Shown: piece after piece, positions 46,290-59,202 of the stretch | Numbering within the stretch: position 1 is the first letter of the stretch | Layout of the letters: each line of letters opens with the position of its first letter | Source of the DNA: Scleroderma bovista | Taxonomy: Eukaryota; Basidiomycota; Agaricomycetes; Boletales; Sclerodermataceae | DNA: 64,000 nt | Assembly: GCA_037178675.1 (NCBI GenBank) | Contig: JAYMGJ010000004.1 | Coordinates: 1 to 64,000 of the forward strand | Direction: 5' to 3' | Translations under genes and position numbers: made by a program | The notes under the pieces: model-generated | What the model saw: only the letters and a program-made list of their open reading frames with translations | Database searches by the model: none | Told to the model about the DNA's origin: nothing

Positions 46290-48583
46290 ATGGACGAGGT
46301 CACCGCCAGGGAGCAACAAATTCAACGTCACACTGTGCAACGTGATGATTTTCCCTTGAGGTGCGCTTCTATTTTTCTTCGGCCTCGCGCGTGGAATCTG
46401 AGTCGGGGATATTGCTAGCACTGACGCATACAGAACACGTAGTTCGGCAGTTGTTGATCACCCACGTGCAGGTCACTCGACGTTTTTCGGACCATCCGGA
46501 CCTGGCTGCGAGGCACAACCAGCCGTGGGCGACTATGACCTGCCTTCTTATCTACCCACTGAAAACGTGCATGCCCTCGAGGAAACACAAAGCAATAGTT
46601 TATGCGATCAGCTCTATGATTTCCACATCGAGACTGTTCATCAAAGACGTATTCTCCCTGAACAGAGCGGAGCGCAGAACGTGTCGCAAACTGCGTCATC
46701 CTCCATTGATACTCCCTCGTCAGTATCCACATCATCCCGTCTAATCGAGCTGTTGTGCCAACTAATGTCGTTGCACATGCAGCTCCCAAACAACGCGCTA
46801 TTCACTCTTGGGTTATGACAGTAATTGTTTTCAGAATCCAGGGGTCATCGGGTTCCAGGCTTCAGGTGACACCGCCTTCATTCCCGAACACCAAGGGGTC
46901 CCGTCTCTTGAAAGCGGATATGTTCACCACGCCGTTTCGGCACAGGGAGCCAGGCGGACGCGGACCAGCCCTACACAGTCCCATCCTGTACCCCGATCAA
47001 TTCACAATGAACACGGGATGTCCTTCCAACCGACCCGTGGCTATGTCGTGCCCTCTAATAGGATGAATATGGCGGTCACCGCCACGGAGTCGGATGCAGT
47101 ACAGGATCAGGGGCTCCAAATTCAAATGATTGGTCGGTTTGCTGGCGGTGATCGTGATCATGCAAGTGCGCAATCGCAGTCAGCATCATTTCTGCAATAC
47201 CAATACCAGCCGCCGCCGTCACACTCCTCACGACAGCTTCCATCACGGCTTTCATCTGATCACTCCTCTTTACCCACGCAAATGTCAGGTTTTTCCATGT
47301 CGCAGCAGTTAGGCAGTGATGCCGCTCCTACCTCCAATTGTGGTCCCTTTCCCATCCCTTATCCATTCGTGACACCTGCACCTGGCCCTTCAGCAAATAG
47401 TTTTACCAATTACCTTTCAACAACGAATTTGCAGCCCAAATCTCCTCCACCATTAACCCATGAATGGACATCCGCGCCTTCATTTGGCGACACTCGTTTA
47501 ACGGCCGGTCAAGGGGGTACCATGTCGCCTCGGTCCTTTGGGGGGCCTCAACCACTGTGTGCGCTCAGGGATGATGCATCGACAACTTTTGGTCATGAGG
47601 GGGAATCTTTGGCCTCCGACCACATGGATAGCGCGGAAATGACAACAGAGGGGTGGCGCTCTCTTCCCATGCAGCCTGCTGCGGACGCGCAGTTGGATCC
47701 TTCCTCATCCCGGCTTGTTGCGAATAGTTTTGGTCCGAGCCACTTCGCGTCAGCGTCCCCAGTGCAGTCCTCATCATCCATGGCAACTCAGCCATCATCC
47801 CGTCACCCCCGTCGCTGGTCTTCTGCAACCAGTGGCTCGACTGTACCACTCCGCCCCATGCCAACATTTCAGGGTGGAAACCCATATCAGGCTGCCCGTC
47901 ATCGTCGGCACTCCCAAGCGGACACCTCATCCGAGTTCTTCCAGCGCTCAGGTAGAAAGTGTCCCTCCCGGAGTCGAAGCCCAACTCCTGGCCTATGCCA
48001 GGCATCTGCGCATGTCACTCACATGCTGCACCCTGTCCCCGACACTGATGCCCAGTCACCTATGTCTACCGCCTCCGCAAGCACCTCTCTGAACACAAGC
48101 CCCTTAGAGCGGCATGTGGTGAGTTGCGATAACCGGCTCGTCGATGAAGAGGCCGTACACAACGCCCTCCAAAAGCCCGACAAGTTGTTGTATGTGTACG
48201 AGTGTTTCTGGGACCGTGAGAACACGCCGTGCGGAATGTGGGTTGAAGGAGATCAGCCTAGCATTGCTGACCATCTCCATCTCTTCCACGGATTCAAAGG
48301 CGGCGAGACAACGACGCGTTGTTTATGGAAAGACTGTCCCAAGCCGAATATGAAGGGGACAAGTATTGCACGACATGTAGTCACCCACGTAGGGTTCCGG
48401 ATCAAGTGCGACACGTGCTTGCATGAGTTCGCTAGAGGAGACGCATGCAATAGGGCCCATACTAGGTCTCATTGTCCAGGGATGGGTCAGCCTATGTATG
48501 GAGATTTGGTATGTGTGCTTGACGCACGTAAAGTCGATTCTGGACATCGGCTCTTAAAGAAGAGGCGCTTGGAAGACTCATAG
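46290..48583 (+). CDS. C2H2 zinc-finger protein 1 (putative transcription factor)
   Basis: 707-aa model from exons 46290-46360, 46419-46722 and 46835-48583. Exon 1 (MDEVTAREQQIQRHTVQRDDFPL) joins exon 2 in frame across a 58-nt intron. The 112-nt second intron is less certain. Most of the protein is low-complexity, Ser/Pro/Gln-rich. Near residues 580-672 lie three degenerate Cys2His2 units: CFWDRENTPCGMW...HLHLFH, CLWKDCP...HVVTH and CDTCLHEFAR...HTRSH. A basic tail (KKRRLEDS) may serve as a nuclear signal. The first two fingers have the long Cys-Cys spacing and C-x-W pattern common in agaricomycete zinc-finger proteins of unknown target. A DNA-binding role is inferred. Two relatives occur at 59203-60415 and 62406-63698. 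Confidence 0.75.
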
Positions 48584-48861
48584 ATATTGGCTTTTATTAT
48601 GCCTGACAGACCTTTTCAGTTTACGGGAAGGACCTAGAATAGATACTTTTCCAGATAAACCGACTTTCTCCATTGGGGTCGAAACCTAGAAGGTCTCACT
48701 CGTTCATAACTTATGCTTCTCATAATCTGGCATCTTACATACCCGTCCCTCTTTGACCTTAAGGTTACATATCATTATTCACAGCATACATGAATGTGCT
48801 TATCGGTACAGCGAGCTCTCGTAAATCATTGACATCCAGTATGGGTGCTGGACCTGTTCAA
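48584..48861. other. Convergent 3' spacer
   Basis: 3' ends of the zinc-finger gene and the first phosphoesterase gene meet here. No element recognised. Confidence 0.45.
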
Positions 48862-51833
48862 CTAATGTTCACTTTTCTTTGTGCTAGTAAGTAATTGGTT
48901 GAGTAGGGAATTCTTTTCGTCAGTAGGAATATCACGACGTACTTCCACGCAGCCAGTGCATACAATCCAAGCACTTCATTTGAAGTCACATCGCTGTAAG
49001 GTTTGATGTCGTTCCTAGTATAATTCTTCGAGGGTTTCAAGCTATTCAGCGCGTTGATAATATCATCCACTTTGTAATCGAGAAAAATAAGATCGACAGT
49101 GCCATTGGTGGGCTTGGGAGGCGGAATAGAGCTCAGATAATGGGGAGGGTACACGTCAGGAGCAATTGGATTGTGTAAGGTGTCGTCACCCTTAATTTTG
49201 TCAGGGCAAGTGGCCTACATGGAAATTCCAGTTCGTCCCTGCTCATCTTAAAGTGAAGAAGAGAAATTTACTCACGTCGTTGGTAACATAACCCGGAGTC
49301 TTGTAATCTGCCAGTACCTCCTGATGGCCAACGCTGGGACTGCTGGTCATCTCCCTCCATGTTGGGTAACGAGGGTCAACATCCCCACGTTCCTGTAGCT
49401 TCAGACCCTTTTTATTGTTGAGTTTGTTCGTGACTGCGTTGGCCAGGTCGAAATTAACACCAGGAATATAGCAGAACCCATCAGGATAAGATGCAGCAGA
49501 GAGCTGGTCGTTCTGCGTAAAGGGACCTTTGAAGATATCATATCGCAAGACACCTGTATTTATAACCGCGATGTAAGGTGCCCTGCTACGAACATCAAGC
49601 GCAACCGGTAAAGCCTGCAGCAGATATCGTGAGACATGCCAAAGGTAATCGCACCACCTTACTTGATTGATAAAGAGGGGCCAGATGGAATTACTGGAAT
49701 TGTAGGGCACTCTAATCCCAGATCAACGTGTGCAAGTTTAGTATGGGAGAACGCCTACCGAGAGAATAAGTAGTCCTGGGGTGCTATACCGTACTGATAG
49801 GTCAAGTTGTACCTAACGGCAAGGTCCTTCAGGCCCTTTGTGATATCGAGACCCTCTGGCGTGTCGAATGACACATTCAATTCTCGAGTGTGGTACTGAA
49901 GGCATAAACGTTAGTCTCACAAGCGGAATGTGCAGAGTGTCGTGATTTCCAATTCACCTCATAGGTAACGCGGTTCTGATCAAGATACCTTCTGCTAAAT
50001 GCAATATCTGCAGGGTTGACCTTTGCAGCAGTGAGGTTAGCACCTGGTATTTCTCAGTGTTAGCGAATATCTTTCATCAAGGAATACACTCACTCATCCA
50101 GCCTGCAAAAGTAATGTTAAGTCAATCATGAGGGAGAGAAATGAGGGCAAAATGACCAACCAATGGTATCCATATAGCGTCCACTCTGTAATGCCATGGT
50201 AAGGGGACCATAGCTTGAACAGTTTCGGACATGACTGTGACCTGTATGGTCCTTAATTCTCTCTACGTGTGTAAGGGCAAGGAAGACATACCTCCAAAGA
50301 TCATAATAGGAGTGTTAGGGTTTTCCTTGCGAATCTCCTTCACGAGGATATCCCCTTCCGTCAAGTGTCAGATTCTACAAATTCTCCAGTAAGGAAAACC
50401 CCACATTTTGATTCCAGAGGTTCACGGGCCACTGGCATGTGCCTGAGGTCAATCACGTGCTCAATTTGTGTTAAGAAGTCAAGAACTAATTCCATACCCC
50501 ACCAGGACGAATACATCCGTTTGGCCCCTCGCGGTAGCATTCTTGAACTGATAGAAGAACATAAGAAACCTATAAAAAAATTAACATATCAAACACACCC
50601 ATGGCTCATTGATCATAGCTTCTACAGGCTGCACCAAGAGTCTCTTCTCACCCGAACCTATGATTATGTTGTATAGGACACCAAGGGCCGTTACGCGTTG
50701 GCCACTATGTGAGGAAATTGGTGGGGATGTTCAATGGGTACGTGAAAGAAGCACCGTACTTGGAAGTATTGAACTGCGCAAAACGTTCTATGAGCGGAGA
50801 GCTTGTCAGCCTGTCCCAGTTCTCCGGGAAATGTCTACCCACCTGCAAAATTCACGCTTTTGGCCACTCCCGAAGGTTGGAGAATGGTAATGTTGACATT
50901 CGAGGCCAGGTAACGTTTGTGCATGTTGGGGACGAAGCTGGTATACCTAGATAAATACAATAACCGGGGAAAATATGCACGGAAGTAAGTTATCCTAGTT
51001 TGACTATGTCAAAATGAGGACAAACATGTCGTAGGTGACTTCATATTGATATAGTTCGTGGCTATAACAAGTCATAAGTGAGATATACGAGATTAGAGCA
51101 CTACACGCACTTTCCAATGGTCATGACGTCATATGGAAGCTTGCGGATGAATTTGTTGGACTAGCATCCGTGTCGCCGCTGTTTCAACTAATATCCTGGA
51201 AACGTACCAAACAGCTTACCTCGTGCCCATCCACATCACCGGGTGGATAACCATCAGAAAGGCCGGTCCCTGACGGACATTTGGTACAGTTTTGCATGAA
51301 ATATATATTCCACCTACCATCGTGAGTATCCCCAGAATCAACCAACAAGAGGTCAACGCTTTTGTTCTGCAATCAAATACATGAAGTGATCCAACCACTG
51401 AAACAGTCTCGAAGGAAAACATACCTTTGCTATCCCTTTCATGTGAGTGACAAAACTTGCCAAGTCGCCAAGGTCACCACTGCAGAACGAAACGCGTCGT
51501 GAGTAGATTTGCTTAGCGGTTGCATCTCGACTTCAGCGAGCACAATGCATTCCTTAACTCCAACTGACACCAAGGAATGCACTTCCACTTCCTGCATAGG
51601 AGATGCATAGATAAGAACACACACCTGTAATTGGGTTCAGGCCAACTAGCTCTCTGATGACCCAGAAGCCAACCATGGATGTCTGTTGTGTGGAGTACAT
51701 TGAAGTCACCCCACACGAGGTCACGTTCTGGGGGCCTGAGGAAAAACTGAGGGCGCTCTTGGTCGTGAGCCTCACGGGGATGAGGAGCATAAGCCGTTGC
51801 AACGCCGACAAGCGTAAGTAGCGGTAAGAACAT
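48862..51833 (-). CDS. Secreted metallophosphoesterase, 5'-nucleotidase/YHR202W type, copy 1
   Basis: Start at 51831-51833 with a signal peptide ([16 protein letters not shown]). The calcineurin-like catalytic domain shows [12 protein letters not shown] (residues 48-59; metal-binding Asp and His), [26 protein letters not shown], a GNHELY box formed across an intron, VNITI and a GH(M)PVARE block. The C-terminal 5'-nucleotidase domain includes [26 protein letters not shown] and [14 protein letters not shown]. More than ten short introns can be placed in frame, including a 51-nt one inside the [21 protein letters not shown] segment, so the gene appears intact despite weak open frames. The end at 48862 assumes a final intron; unspliced, the frame stops at 48858. 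Yeast YHR202W relatives hydrolyse nucleotide-type phosphoesters; the substrate here is unknown. A TATA-like CATAAAAG (minus) is at 51880-51887. Confidence 0.8.
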
Positions 51834-54486
51834 AATAGAGACTCTGTAGAAGGGTGGGCCCTGGAAGTGCCCCCAGAGGCTTTTATGACCCGAACGTGTG
51901 ACATTATCGTATATGTCGCCCTGTGAACTCAGTTCGTAAAGGCCCTGACTGGTTCAATCCGAGGCCTGTAGGCTGTAAGATTCCCCGGCCCGTCAGTAAA
52001 ATCGGGTTAGAATTATGCATGCAGTGAGATGGGGAAAAACTTTGCTTTTGTTCGGTACGAAAGAATGTTCCAAGATCATTTCTGTCAAATGCCGAATAAT
52101 GACCAACGTCGTTTCCATAAACAGTAAAGTGTGTTATCTAAGCTACATACAAGTTGTTGTCGCGAAGATTGATTTCGCACACCATGGAAAGCATTCCCTT
52201 ATTTTTCTGGCAAGATAGTAACTTTTGAAGACATTGAAGACATCTTCTCAATTTACTCACAAGTGGAATTACATCATCACACTTCGAAAGTCTGATTCAT
52301 GGGGGCACAGGTGATAGTAGTTTCCGACGGAAGTCGCCTTACCTCGCTTCTCTTCGTCGTGATTCGGAACTTGCTACATACGTATACCTGTCAATGCTGA
52401 TCAGTGATCAGCCCCTAGGGTTATTCGTGTGCTATTCGTGTGCTACATATCATCATGCTTTCTTCCACGGGCCTTCTGAGGGCCATGTTACGGACGGCTT
52501 TATGTAAATCCGTTCCTTCGCTCAATTGTTTTGAATTCATCTGACAGTTTAGGCTTTCAGGGAGCGCATACAAAGCAAGCCACTGGGCGGCCGTATGATA
52601 TTCGTGAATACACCTGCGAGGCGCTGCCGATTAGTATGTACTGCACATGTACAGGTGATGACTTCTGTCATAATTGCTATTGATTTGATGATCAAGCCAG
52701 CCAACCCTGAGGCAGCTGCTTCGGCACTTCCTAACGAAGTGATTCTTTGGGAATTATCATTGTCCGATGGTGAGGGCATGCCATAAGTAACACACATGTC
52801 TTTGTGTTCGGAAGCTGATTAGGTTGGCACTCCCCACAGAGTTGAAATCAATCTGAATTTCTTGTAGGTCTTACAGAGCACTATGGCAGGGATCTGAGTT
52901 AGCGACTGGGTAGCGAAGAGCTTGAGTACCGTAACTCTGGATGGCTTACAGTCTGCCGCAAATGAGTGACTAAGAGTGCACAATGACATGCACACACCTC
53001 GTCTTTAAAAGTTCAGCTTGCGAATATCCAGTGTATTTTCACCCCACTTCTTCACGCGCACGAGTGACTCGACCTGTTTGGCGCCCAGCCCGCCCAGAAT
53101 CACAGCATCGCTTTGGACCAGTGGCCCTGCGGGCCCCACCTCATCAATACCCGCAGAATGTATTTACCACGCTACGTAGCCATACATTCTTGTAGTCTGT
53201 GTCACACCGGACTTCTCCTCTTTCTCAGAGCTTCCAAGTCTTCGTGAGACATAGATATCCGGTACACGCTAATTCTGAAGAACCAAATTAACACAGTGCT
53301 GCTCGGACAATACCGCCGAGATCCTGACCTGAGAGAGGGAGTGGACCAGCAGCAGACCTGCCAGCTGGAATGAGTGCGAGGTAGTAGAAGAAGAGAGGCT
53401 GCGCCATCTCTCTGTTAGTAAACTCATGTGGCTACAACAACCAATAATCAAATCACTCTTATTTTATCTATGCCCGGCGGGCCGATTAGTACATTACCTT
53501 GACCTTCGTAACTGTCAAAACTCACCACAGATTCGGTACAGCATGTATCTGCTGCAGTCGGTGTGCACTGGGGATAACTGCTAAGGGGTCTACGCACCTT
53601 CCGATAGTTCGAGAGGGATCATTCCAACACCTGTGAAACTTACATTTAATACCGTAAATACTACATATTCGTCGACAGCCCCTGGAGTGTATTTTGTCCT
53701 TGAATGCCGCCAGTATCGTAATGGGGTTGTTTAAGTGCAGCTGATACTTGCCTATGATCACTCACAATCAGATCCAGAAGAGCAGTCACGGCTATCGGAG
53801 GTACCCTACGACTAGTTACAGGTAAGTACCTGGGGCTTCGGTGGCGAAGCCATGCGGTGGGCTCCTGAAGAGGGTATTACGCACGGAAGTACTTGTCACT
53901 ACCTAAATATTTTTTTCTCGTTCGAAATGTCGTGGCACAAGCTCGAGGATGACATGGACAGAAGAATCGGTCATAGGAGCACCTTACCGTCACAGAGATA
54001 ATGAGAATCCGAGACTGGTGACTGTCCCATTCTCCTGCGTGGCAATCCGCCTCAAGCCACTCCAACAGCTACTCGTGAAAACAGGTATTAGCGAGTAACG
54101 TCATATCTGAACGCGAGTTACAGGGGCTGAGGGAAGAGCATCGCAAGTCCCAACCCATAGTTGAAGTTCATATGAGCTGAGTACCATGTTTCTTCGAGAC
54201 TCGGAGGAGGATAGCGCCGACCAAGACAAGTAACAAGCGGAGGGAAGAAAGAACAGCGTGTGAGACAACTTGAAGAGGGGACTTCAAAACTGCTGGAAGT
54301 TCCCGGCGCTAACCGGAACCAACCGAGTAGCAAACAAGATTCACCCAGATTCGCTTCTTTGTAACTGAGAATCCAAGGAAGACGGTCGTTCCTTCCATAC
54401 TAGAAGTATTTCGCTGATAAGGATACACACTTTTGTTTGGACGAACCCATTTCTTCGTATTTCCTGACGTGTAGAGCTATCGCCGC
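51834..54486. other. Spacer between the tandem phosphoesterase genes
   Basis: 2.6 kb without a supported gene. It contains a G+C-rich minus-strand frame at 53005-53163, an overlapping direct repeat TATTCGTGTGC at about 52422-52442, and an unsupported minus frame at 54118-54333. It may hold remnants of an insertion that separated the duplicates. Confidence 0.4.
53005..53163 (-). pseudogene. Orphan G+C-rich coding-like segment
   Basis: A 52-codon minus-strand frame ending in TAA reads like a protein C-terminus (VGPAGPLVQSDAVILGGLG, then SLVRVKKWGEN and LDIRKLNF). Its base composition is richer in G+C than the flanks. No start codon or partner exon is visible. I do not recognise the family; it could be a stranded exon of a mobile element. 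Confidence 0.25.
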
Positions 54487-57347
54487 TTAGTTCCACTTCG
54501 CTTGTGCAAACAACCCCAACACTTCGTTTGTCAGGAGCGGACTATACTGCAACACATCCGACTTGGTATAATTCTTGGCGCTTTGCAGGCTATTCAGAAC
54601 TTGCAGAACCTGACTCTCGATGAAGTCGACGAAGACAAGGTCGATAGGCACGTCGTCGGTCACGGTGGGTGGAGTAGATCCAACGAAATCAGGAACCGAA
54701 TAGTAAGGAAGGGCAATGTGAGGCGTGTCGTCACCAGTACCAGGGCATGACTGGGATGTTATGAGTACCGGCTCGTAATGTGCTTTCAGGCCAAGAATGA
54801 AATCTGCTCACATCGGAGGTGACATAACCAAGGGTCAAATCCTCTTCTTTCCTTCCGCCCAAACGAGCGCGCCTCTCCATCTCTTGCAGCCAGGCTTGGT
54901 AACGGCCCTCCACATAACCACGTCCCCACCACTCCATCTCCATTTCTGCACGTTTCTTCCTCCCCGCTGCACCTGCACCGTTGAGAACCGGTAATACTTG
55001 GTTTGTGGTGCTGAATGTGACATTAGGAATGTAAAGAAACAGGTCAATGAAAGGAGAAGCAGTAAGTTGGTCATTCTTTGTGAAAGATCCTTTCAAAACA
55101 TCGAAGCGCAGACCACCGGAATTTGCGATCATGATATTAGGAACGTTAGCACGTGTGTTGTTTATGGCAAGAACGGTGGGTATGGCCTAGAAAGGGACAA
55201 AGTGAAACGCAAAATAAAGGCGACACTATCCTCAACTCACATCATCAATGAACAGGGTCAAGAGAGAACCATCGGACGGGTATGGGTCGCTTTTCCTGTG
55301 TCAGAATGTGCTTGACATGCGGGAAAGAAGTCTTACCGGGTTATCGTGTAATCTTGAGGAGCAATACCATACTGATAGGATAGGTCAAACTGCTCTGCAA
55401 GATCTTGCAGGCCCTCAGTGATAGAGCGGCCATCGGACGTATCGAAGGTTTTGTTCGATGTCTTAGTGTGGTACTAGAGAGTTAAGCAGTGTTAACCTCT
55501 TTGCGTTCGCGCCATTGCCTAAATAGACACACCTGGTAGGTCACCCTGTTCTGGTCGAGGTATCTCCGGGAGAATGTAATGTTCTTGTCATTACCCTTTG
55601 CAGCATCCAGGTTTGCACCTATTCCTTTTATTAGATGAAACAAACTACTCATCATGCAATACACTTACTCATCCAACCTGATATACACGGCTCAGATCAG
55701 AGATCCTGTCGTGGACACAGCATAGCGCACCGATGGTTTCCATATAACGGCCGCTTTCCAGTGCCATAGATCTACCGTCATACTGTTGGCAATCCCGAAT
55801 GTGGGTATGCCCTGAACATATTTGGATTCTTGTAATGGACATGTATCGTTCTGCGAGGACCTACCTCCGAAAATCATGATAGGGGTCAATGGATGCACAG
55901 CACGAATTGCTTCGAAGACGATAGGCCCTGTCAAAGACGTCAAAGGTTTGGATCAATCATATTATATCAGTCTGAACTTACAATTATCCTGAGACACTGG
56001 CATATGACTGGCAGACACAGACACATAAGTAGATGTCAAAGACTGAAGAGAAAGCACACACCCCACCAGGACGAACACATCCGGTTCCTCTGCGATGGCT
56101 TCTACGAACTGAGAAAGCGTAAGAAAGGTGCCCAACGGCGATCGGTTTGATTGGACCCACCCAAGATTCCTTGACCATGTCCGCCACAAACTGTACTGTG
56201 GTGTTGACATCGTTGCCGGCGAAGTTAAATAAAACACCAAGAGACGTAACGCGGCGGCCCCTAAGAAACACGTTGGTACGGGTAGGGTAGAGTGTGAAGT
56301 TCCATACTTGCTAGTTGTGAACTTCACAAAACGATCTGGAATCAAGTGGAACGTTCAGGTATAAAGTTATCAGGCAAAGGGAATCACACCCACTGCCAAC
56401 GGGCACGCTGACGACTTGTCCATCAGAATTGAAAACAGTAATGTTGACATTCGAGGACAGATAACGACCACGTAAATTGGGCACAAAGTTGGTGTACCTA
56501 TTAAATCAGTTTCAAATTTCGAAGGGAAGCATTAGAAAATCGACTGGACATATCAATGTTCTGTACACACATGTCATAGGTGTTCGCGTACACATATAGC
56601 TCGTGGCTAAATCATAAAGTCACTGATGCGTCCAAGGGTGGAGAAAGGAGTGCGCACTTTCCAATGGCCATGAGATCATATGGGAGGCGTTCGAGGAACT
56701 TGTTGGACTATATGCGTGTATATACCATCAGCAGTGAAAGCAAACGTTATGGCCAGGACATACTTCATGTGCATCCACGCCGCCAGGAGGATACCCATCA
56801 GAGAGACCAGTTCCTACAAGTTACATGAATGCTGAGATCGTGTCGATACTCCGCGTGGCACCTACCGTCGTGGATATCCCCCGAGTCCACTAGGAGGAGG
56901 TCGACGTCTTTTTCCTGCGCAATTCCATTATAAATTTACTTGCTGAGAAGAACCACGAACACATACTACGGCGAGCTCTTTCATGTGGGTGACGAAGCTT
57001 GCGAAATCTCCAAGATCGCCGCTGTAAAAAGACGCCAGTTGTAAGCACTCCACTTCGCTAAGCACTATGGTCCCCCATTCCCGGACTATGTTCTCCCTCC
57101 TCGACAAAAACGCTTACCTGTAGTTAGGTTCTGGCCAACTGGCCTTCTGGTGACCAAGGAGCCAACCATGGGTATCGGTGGTATGGATGACGTTGAGGTC
57201 TCCCCACTCGAGGGGTCGGCTAGGAGGAGTCAACGGAAGCTGGGGATATTCCCGCTTGCCGACGTTATGGTTGTCGCGCGCATGTAGGTGTTGCTCCCCA
57301 CAGCCAGCTGCAAAGCCAGCCAGCGCTAGTAATGGCAGCAGCATCAT
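54487..57347 (-). CDS. Secreted metallophosphoesterase, 5'-nucleotidase/YHR202W type, copy 2
   Basis: Tandem paralogue of the gene at 48862-51833 in the same orientation. Start at 57345-57347 with signal peptide [17 protein letters not shown]. Catalytic features are [12 protein letters not shown] (residues 55-66), the DLLLVDSGD block, [12 protein letters not shown] (GNHE box), [52 protein letters not shown] and [15 protein letters not shown]. The C-terminal domain has [13 protein letters not shown] and [19 protein letters not shown] blocks and ends [31 protein letters not shown] at the stop 54487-54489. Introns of 45-100 nt interrupt it at positions equivalent to copy 1. Copy 1 ends with a short extra tail, copy 2 does not. 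A TATA-like TATATAAG (minus) is at 57380-57387. Likely secreted for extracellular phosphate or nucleotide scavenging (inference). Confidence 0.82.
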
Positions 57348-59155
57348 GGGACGCGAATTGCAGAGGCGGGCTTTGCATACTTATATATTTCCCTGGCAAC
57401 TATAAATTACATCAGTAAGGCGATAGCGAGGACCACATGGTCGATGGCAAACGTTCTCCGTGTCGATCGCACTGGATAAGCAATACAAAACTTCAAACGA
57501 AGACGGTCAGAACAAGGATTTAATGTGTGATCATTGATTCGTGCCACTGTGCGTTCAACATATGTGCATGGTACGCAATTGCTCAATTGGATCTCTACGA
57601 CAATGAGGAATACGCGTACGTACTTTAACTTGTGGAATTAACTCAAGCAATCACATGAACTCTTTCTTCAAACTGTTGTGTGCGTCGTCCATTAATGCAA
57701 GCAGCCAGAGGTGACCAAGAGAGATAGAGTCCACTCTGAAAGACGGCAAATTTCTTGAGCGGACAGCGAAGTGTGTCCAGAGATGTAAGGTGTGTCCCAC
57801 GGCCACTTGTTACGCACAGCCACAATCACCCAAGTTGAGCTCGCACTTCAAAACACTGGTTCAGCGATTGACACAATCCGAATACTGGAGCTCAAAGGAT
57901 CACACACAGCTTGCTCCGATCACCGACTGCACGAATCAGTCTATGGCAGGGTGTTGACGTGCCAAGTCCCTTATCTCCTCTGGCGCCTTCATTGAAGCAA
58001 ATGGATTTGAAAGGCGAGTGGCTGTTGATTGCGCGTCTGTTGCCTCCGACCTCCAGAACTCAAAATTTGCCAGCTATTCAATCGATAGTGGCCATTCCGA
58101 GTTCGGAATGCCACATAGCGGTGAGGTGTTTGTGTGGTCAGGGGTGTCTTTGATCCGTGCGTCGCATCTTGGATGCAGTACATGCAGATCGAGCAGCCGA
58201 GTCGGTTGCCTCTGAAGGGTCCCATCTTCTTTTCATTGTGTACACATGCGACCCTAGTCTCTCGGCACGGTGCTTTCAAGTGACGAAACCATGTGTTCGT
58301 TACCAGCCAACTCAAAAGCTAGGGAGCCAGTTGTCAGCCGAGTTTCCGGTTGAGATGACCCTTGATGTGGGAGGAATCGTAGCTCCATCGAAGGTAACGT
58401 ACGTTTTCTATGCAATCGCTCCCCCCTGATACTCTTCCATTCGTCCTGGTATCGGCGATCTGTGAAGCCAATAGCCAGACGCCGTTCTTGTTCCCATCTT
58501 GTGGCAGTACTGAAGAGCTTTCCAAAATTTTGGTTTTGATTCGATGTTGAGGTTACTTCTCACAGTACATAATGCTCCTTTACGGGCGACCCTATTCCCT
58601 CAATAGGTACGTCGAGTTTCATCCACCGTGACATCCCAGCAAGTATCGGTACTAGACACACGGTGTCTGGATCGCTGAAGAGTTTTCCGAGCGCTCGCTG
58701 TTTGCCTATTCATCCTCTTACAGTACAGGACTTGTGGTTCGCGAATCATCACCCTTTCTAATCGACCACGATATGTGAACGTAAGCCCTGGCTGCAAAAA
58801 CCCACATGTTTTGATAAGGGCAAGGCTCCATCCGTATTACGACCCTCTTTGTCCACGTTGTTGCGACCAATCCATCATATCTTAGGCGGTTGCGAAGCCA
58901 GCTAACAAACTTTGTTCGGGAATATTTTAATGAAATTATATCATCTTTGGTATGACTTCGACTTCTATTTTAGAGGACGTTTTCTGTCACTTCCCAGCAT
59001 CCCTGTACACGTGGTAACCACGAGCGATCGTGATCCGGCAGTCCGCATGCGCAACTCCGTTCGGAGTTTCTCTATTCAAGCCAAGCCATGCCAGCCCTAT
59101 TTCATATAGTCAACGGCCAATGACCATCGAAGTATATTTGGGACTTTCCCCTCAG
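57348..59155. other. Intergenic, no supported gene
   Basis: Several short frames (for example 57792-57995 and 58018-58215, plus) are open but unconnected and without family similarity. Confidence 0.4.
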
Positions 59156-59163
59156 TATAAAAG
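59156..59163 (+). promoter_or_regulatory. TATA box of zinc-finger gene 2
   Basis: TATAAAAG 40-47 bases upstream of the ATG at 59203. Confidence 0.5.
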
Positions 59164-59202
59164 ACATTCCTCACTCTGTGGCAGATTCAATCATCCACAG
59201 GC

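Noticed and set aside
46808..46834. Start of zinc-finger protein 1 at 46808
   Set aside because: The codon is TTG. Upstream exons at 46290 and 46419 join in frame and supply an ATG.
50365..50954. Plus-strand open frames inside the first phosphoesterase gene
   Set aside because: They are shadows. The minus strand encodes conserved phosphoesterase exons with good splice sites over the same bases.
50330..51000. Apparent stops suggesting phosphoesterase copy 1 is a pseudogene
   Set aside because: All stops fall in predicted 45-60-nt introns. Removing them restores motifs such as GHMPVARE and [13 protein letters not shown].
54118..54333. Minus frame with a segment recalling sedolisin proteases (AHMNFNYGLGLAM)
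   Set aside because: The similarity is limited to about a dozen residues, and no catalytic block could be found nearby.
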